Below, in pieces: positions 61,644-64,000 of a DNA stretch of 64,000 nucleotides. A model generated the notes under the pieces. It was not told where the DNA came from, did no database searches, and was given only the letters and a program-made list of their open reading frames with translations. The number at the start of each line of letters is the position of its first letter. Position 1 is the first letter of the stretch. The DNA comes from Lentinula raphanica (lineage: Eukaryota > Basidiomycota > Agaricomycetes > Agaricales > Omphalotaceae), in NCBI GenBank assembly GCA_027919835.1, contig JANVFP010000005.1:1426001-1490000 (forward strand), given 5' to 3'. The translations under genes and the position numbers were made by a program.

Positions 61644-62507
61644 TCAGAGATTGTAGAGTAGAGTCCCCATCATACGGTGCAAGGACGCAATCTGCTCGTC
61701 GCGTCGAGGGCCGGGAAATATCATGCTCAGGACCTGACTCCACCCTTTGGACTGTTCGCTTTCATCATACATCCGACAATATTCCCAGAATTCGGGATAA
61801 AATCCGGCCATCGACCAATCAACGATCCCCGTTATAGTAGATCCTTCCACAAGGATGTTACGTGGAACGAGGTCACCGTGGCTGAAGTATATCGGGCAAT
61901 CCTGAGGAAAATTGGCGAGTAGCTCCCTTGCGTATTCCTCAGTGCCGAATGTCATCAGCAGGCGATGGAAATGGTCGATGAATTCAGAAACTTTTGTCCA
62001 GGCATGTTGGGGTCTGATGGCATCGGGAAAGAAGTATAGGTTTCTGAAAGGACCTCCAGTGACAGATCCGATGTATGATGCGGATAGCGAGTGCATCTCG
62101 GTGAGGATACCCTTGATCTGGGAAGCGACATGCTCTAACTGGACAGGCGTGAGGGTATCGATGACCTCCTTCAGTTGGACGCCAGGAATTTCCTCCATAC
62201 ATATGTACCAGACGTCTGGTAATTCCTCGGTGCGTGGATCCCATAGATTGGATTGACGAGCGTCGCCTGGGTGGTCCAACACTCGTGGAACACGGAAAGA
62301 TAGATGCTGATGAGTGTAGAGGAGGCAGTTAACTTCCTCCGCAAGGTCTCCTCTGTATTTTATCAGTACGCCTGGCGCAGTGCGAACGACTTTGCTCCCG
62401 CCTAGATTAGGCTGATAGACGATATCCTCTGGAGGTAGATCATTGAGGTCTTGATAGGAAGTTGGTAGCCACAAAGGCAGTTCTGGTGTTTCTGAGATGG
62501 ACGGCAT
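61644..62507 (-). CDS. APH-type small-molecule kinase (aminoglycoside phosphotransferase family)
   Basis: Intronless, 287 aa from the ATG at 62507 (MPSISETPELPLW); an ATG at 62570 in the same frame would add 21 residues. The N-lobe shows GGSKVVRTAPGVLIKYR with the ATP-site Lys and a following Glu (LAEEVNCLLYTHQ). The C-lobe has YFSHGDLVPRNILV (HGDxxxxN catalytic loop) and ITGIVDWSMAGFYPEFWEY (DxD-type metal site, here IVDW). This is the fungal APH/ChoK-like family greatly expanded in mushrooms. The physiological substrate is unknown, and the family name does not imply drug resistance. Confidence 0.88.
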   Translation of the reverse strand: MPSISETPELPLWLPTSYQDLNDLPPEDIVYQPNLGGSKVVRTAPGVLIKYRGDLAEEVNCLLYTHQHLSFRVPRVLDHPGDARQSNLWDPRTEELPDVWYICMEEIPGVQLKEVIDTLTPVQLEHVASQIKGILTEMHSLSASYIGSVTGGPFRNLYFFPDAIRPQHAWTKVSEFIDHFHRLLMTFGTEEYARELLANFPQDCPIYFSHGDLVPRNILVEGSTITGIVDWSMAGFYPEFWEYCRMYDESEQSKGWSQVLSMIFPGPRRDEQIASLHRMMGTLLYNL

Positions 62508-64000
62508 GGCCTGTACGCCAACAAGATGAGAGAAAGAGACGACAGAGAAGGAGAGAAAAGAGCCAAACATTTCACAGACGTGTAGCACTTGCCGTGTATA
62601 AGTGCTGAGTCAGTTCTTCACCTTTTAACCGTGCAAGTCGTCGTCGTCAGAACAAGAGAAGAGGGTATAGTGCCGATAAGCTTAAGGTTGAGATGACGAG
62701 CATAAATCAGAAAAGTGAAAAACGTTCTGGCAGACAAAAATGATATCCGCGTCTCCGCGCCCGGATTCCGACCACGTGATCAGCGCTAATAGTTTGAGCG
62801 CTTAAATACCTCTCGGCGACTCCTCCCAATTCTGCAGACTCCTTAAACTTTGTTAGAACGATTTTTCTATTAACCTCCCTGAACTGAAGGCTGTCTTCCC
62901 TATCGCTCTCAATCTACGACTAGACTCAACAATCTCAAGTTCGCTTGCTGTTGGGACAGCCATTTCTGGTCCATAGCGCCGCTTCTTCCACGAAGTCTTT
63001 CCCTTTGAGGAATCCCTCATTCTTCTCTGTTCTTCTCTGACCTTCTCTTCGCCGTGACATCGCTACGTCGTCACCTCAACTCCTGACTGCTGAGGCCACA
63101 ATCTTTCTAATTCCACTCGGCATACGTGGAATGGTCATGGAGTGGAACCATGATCTATCACAACATTGGTGGTTTATCTTTGTCATTACTCTCGCGTTTT
63201 CCCCGAATCCAGTTTCTCTCCCGCCGTTCCTGTGCTAATCCTTTTGACCTTGATAAAGAACAAGCTTCTTGTTCCTGTCCATCGCGCCATGTCATCGGCT
63301 GATCCAGGTCGAGCAAAATGTTGAATGCTCGAAGAATCAACGAGTACATCATGCGGTCATGTTTTACAAGTTCGTGCAATCTTCATGAGAAACCGAGCTG
63401 GTGAGTGTATAAATTACTCTCTCAAGAGATGTTCGCCGTGGACTCTCGGTGATTCCTCTCTATGTTTGCCCGATGTTATGCATCATGAAGTGATTTATGG
63501 CAGAGGGCTGGGCTTGAGTGGCATGGTAGATTCCATTGATCTGAATGGATCGACTTGACTACGCACGACGACTATAACCGTGCTCTTGTTGCGGCGAAGA
63601 AACACCGTCGATATAAGATAGATGTGTCGGTAGTGGATAGTATCCGTGAGGGTTCTCCGTGCTTCAAGTAAAGTTACTGCTCTAAAAGCTTGTGCGGGGG
63701 GGCTAAGCAAAGGATAGATATGTAAACAGTAACTGAGGTAAGATGCTTGAATGAAGAAACCGTAGAAAGCCAGAGAAAGAACTTGAAGGAAATAAGCCTA
63801 TGGCTGCCGTAAGCCGGTAAATGACAGCTGAGCGTTTGCGGTGCTCTCTTTCTTGAACGCCATATCCTCTGGTTAAGGTCTTTCTTTACCCAGCCTTAAT
63901 CGTATTATTTTCTTCTTTATATTCTTTCTATTCTTATAGCCCATCCTTATACTTTCCTCTTGCTTTCTTCGCCACTGGACCGGTCTCTTGTTCCCCAGTT
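62508..64000. other. Right end, no supported gene
   Basis: 1.5 kb. A TTAAATACC element near 62802 followed by a CT-rich tract (62820-63060) looks like a plus-strand fungal promoter and leader, so a gene may begin here. The frames that follow (longest 63325-63558) are short and without motifs. Any such gene would have small exons or run past the window. Confidence 0.35.

Overview
The window is nuclear DNA from a filamentous fungus, most likely an agaricomycete basidiomycete. Genes are dense and lie on both strands. Nearly all are broken by introns of about 50-65 nt with GT..AG (sometimes GC..AG) ends and CTRAY-type branch sites. The recognisable proteins are typical fungal ones: a G1 eqolisin peptidase, Spa2, Pex1, a Zn2Cys6 regulator, an Egt1-type sulfoxide synthase and an arrestin-like protein. 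I saw no bacterial operons, phage genes or CRISPR arrays. Exon borders were worked out by hand from splice signals, reading phase and family motifs, without transcript evidence.

Left part (1-25 kb): a large disordered protein (121-2970, -). A secreted GH15 glucoamylase with a CBM20 starch-binding domain (5302-7633, +). A tRNA-like pol III promoter fossil (~8.0-8.1 kb). Glucosamine-6-phosphate deaminase (8617-9993, -), with a 7-nt internal exon that carries a catalytic Glu. An IMPACT/YIH1-domain protein (10355-11002, +) whose stop lies 4 bp from that of a type II membrane protein (11007-12496, -). A divergent protein kinase (13008-14502, +). A fungal 2EXR/DUF7730-like protein (14765-15771, -). 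An arrestin-like protein (16270-17923, -). An ergothioneine-type DinB/FGE sulfoxide synthase without the usual methyltransferase domain (18504-20804, -). A HAD phosphatase (22019-22998, -). The G1 peptidase (24636-25706, +).

Middle part (25-45 kb): a membrane-anchored CPYS glutaredoxin (25920-26748, -). A flavin-dependent halogenase-like oxidoreductase with a C-terminal Cys-rich ribbon (26907-28874, -). A gene-poor 2 kb stretch. A 1267-aa disordered protein (30877-34851, +). The peroxisomal AAA ATPase Pex1 in 20 exons (35615-39685, +). A three-copy minisatellite (39901-40100). An aromatic-amino-acid-decarboxylase family enzyme (40668-42856, -), head-to-head with a very-long-chain 3-ketoacyl-CoA reductase (42945-44288, +) with only 88 bp between start codons.

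Right part (45-64 kb): the polarity scaffold Spa2 (44619-47923, -). A 1103-aa ankyrin-repeat protein (48360-51853, -). A 3 kb gene-poor stretch. The meiotic Hop2/TBPIP protein (54887-55926, -), divergent from a Leu5-type mitochondrial carrier (56150-57356, +). A Zn2Cys6 transcription factor (57563-59846, +). A small protein of unknown function (60333-60962, -). An APH-type kinase (61644-62507, -). No gene could be supported in the last 1.5 kb.

The genes do not form one obvious pathway. Local themes are extracellular polymer breakdown (glucoamylase, G1 peptidase), amino-sugar catabolism (GlcN6P deaminase), redox and sulfur chemistry (sulfoxide synthase, glutaredoxin) and possible specialised metabolism (halogenase-like enzyme, amino-acid decarboxylase). 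No single clearly new system stands out. The most unusual signals are the catalytic micro-exons, the GC-AG introns, the sulfoxide synthase without a methyltransferase domain and the halogenase-like enzyme with a Cys-rich tail.
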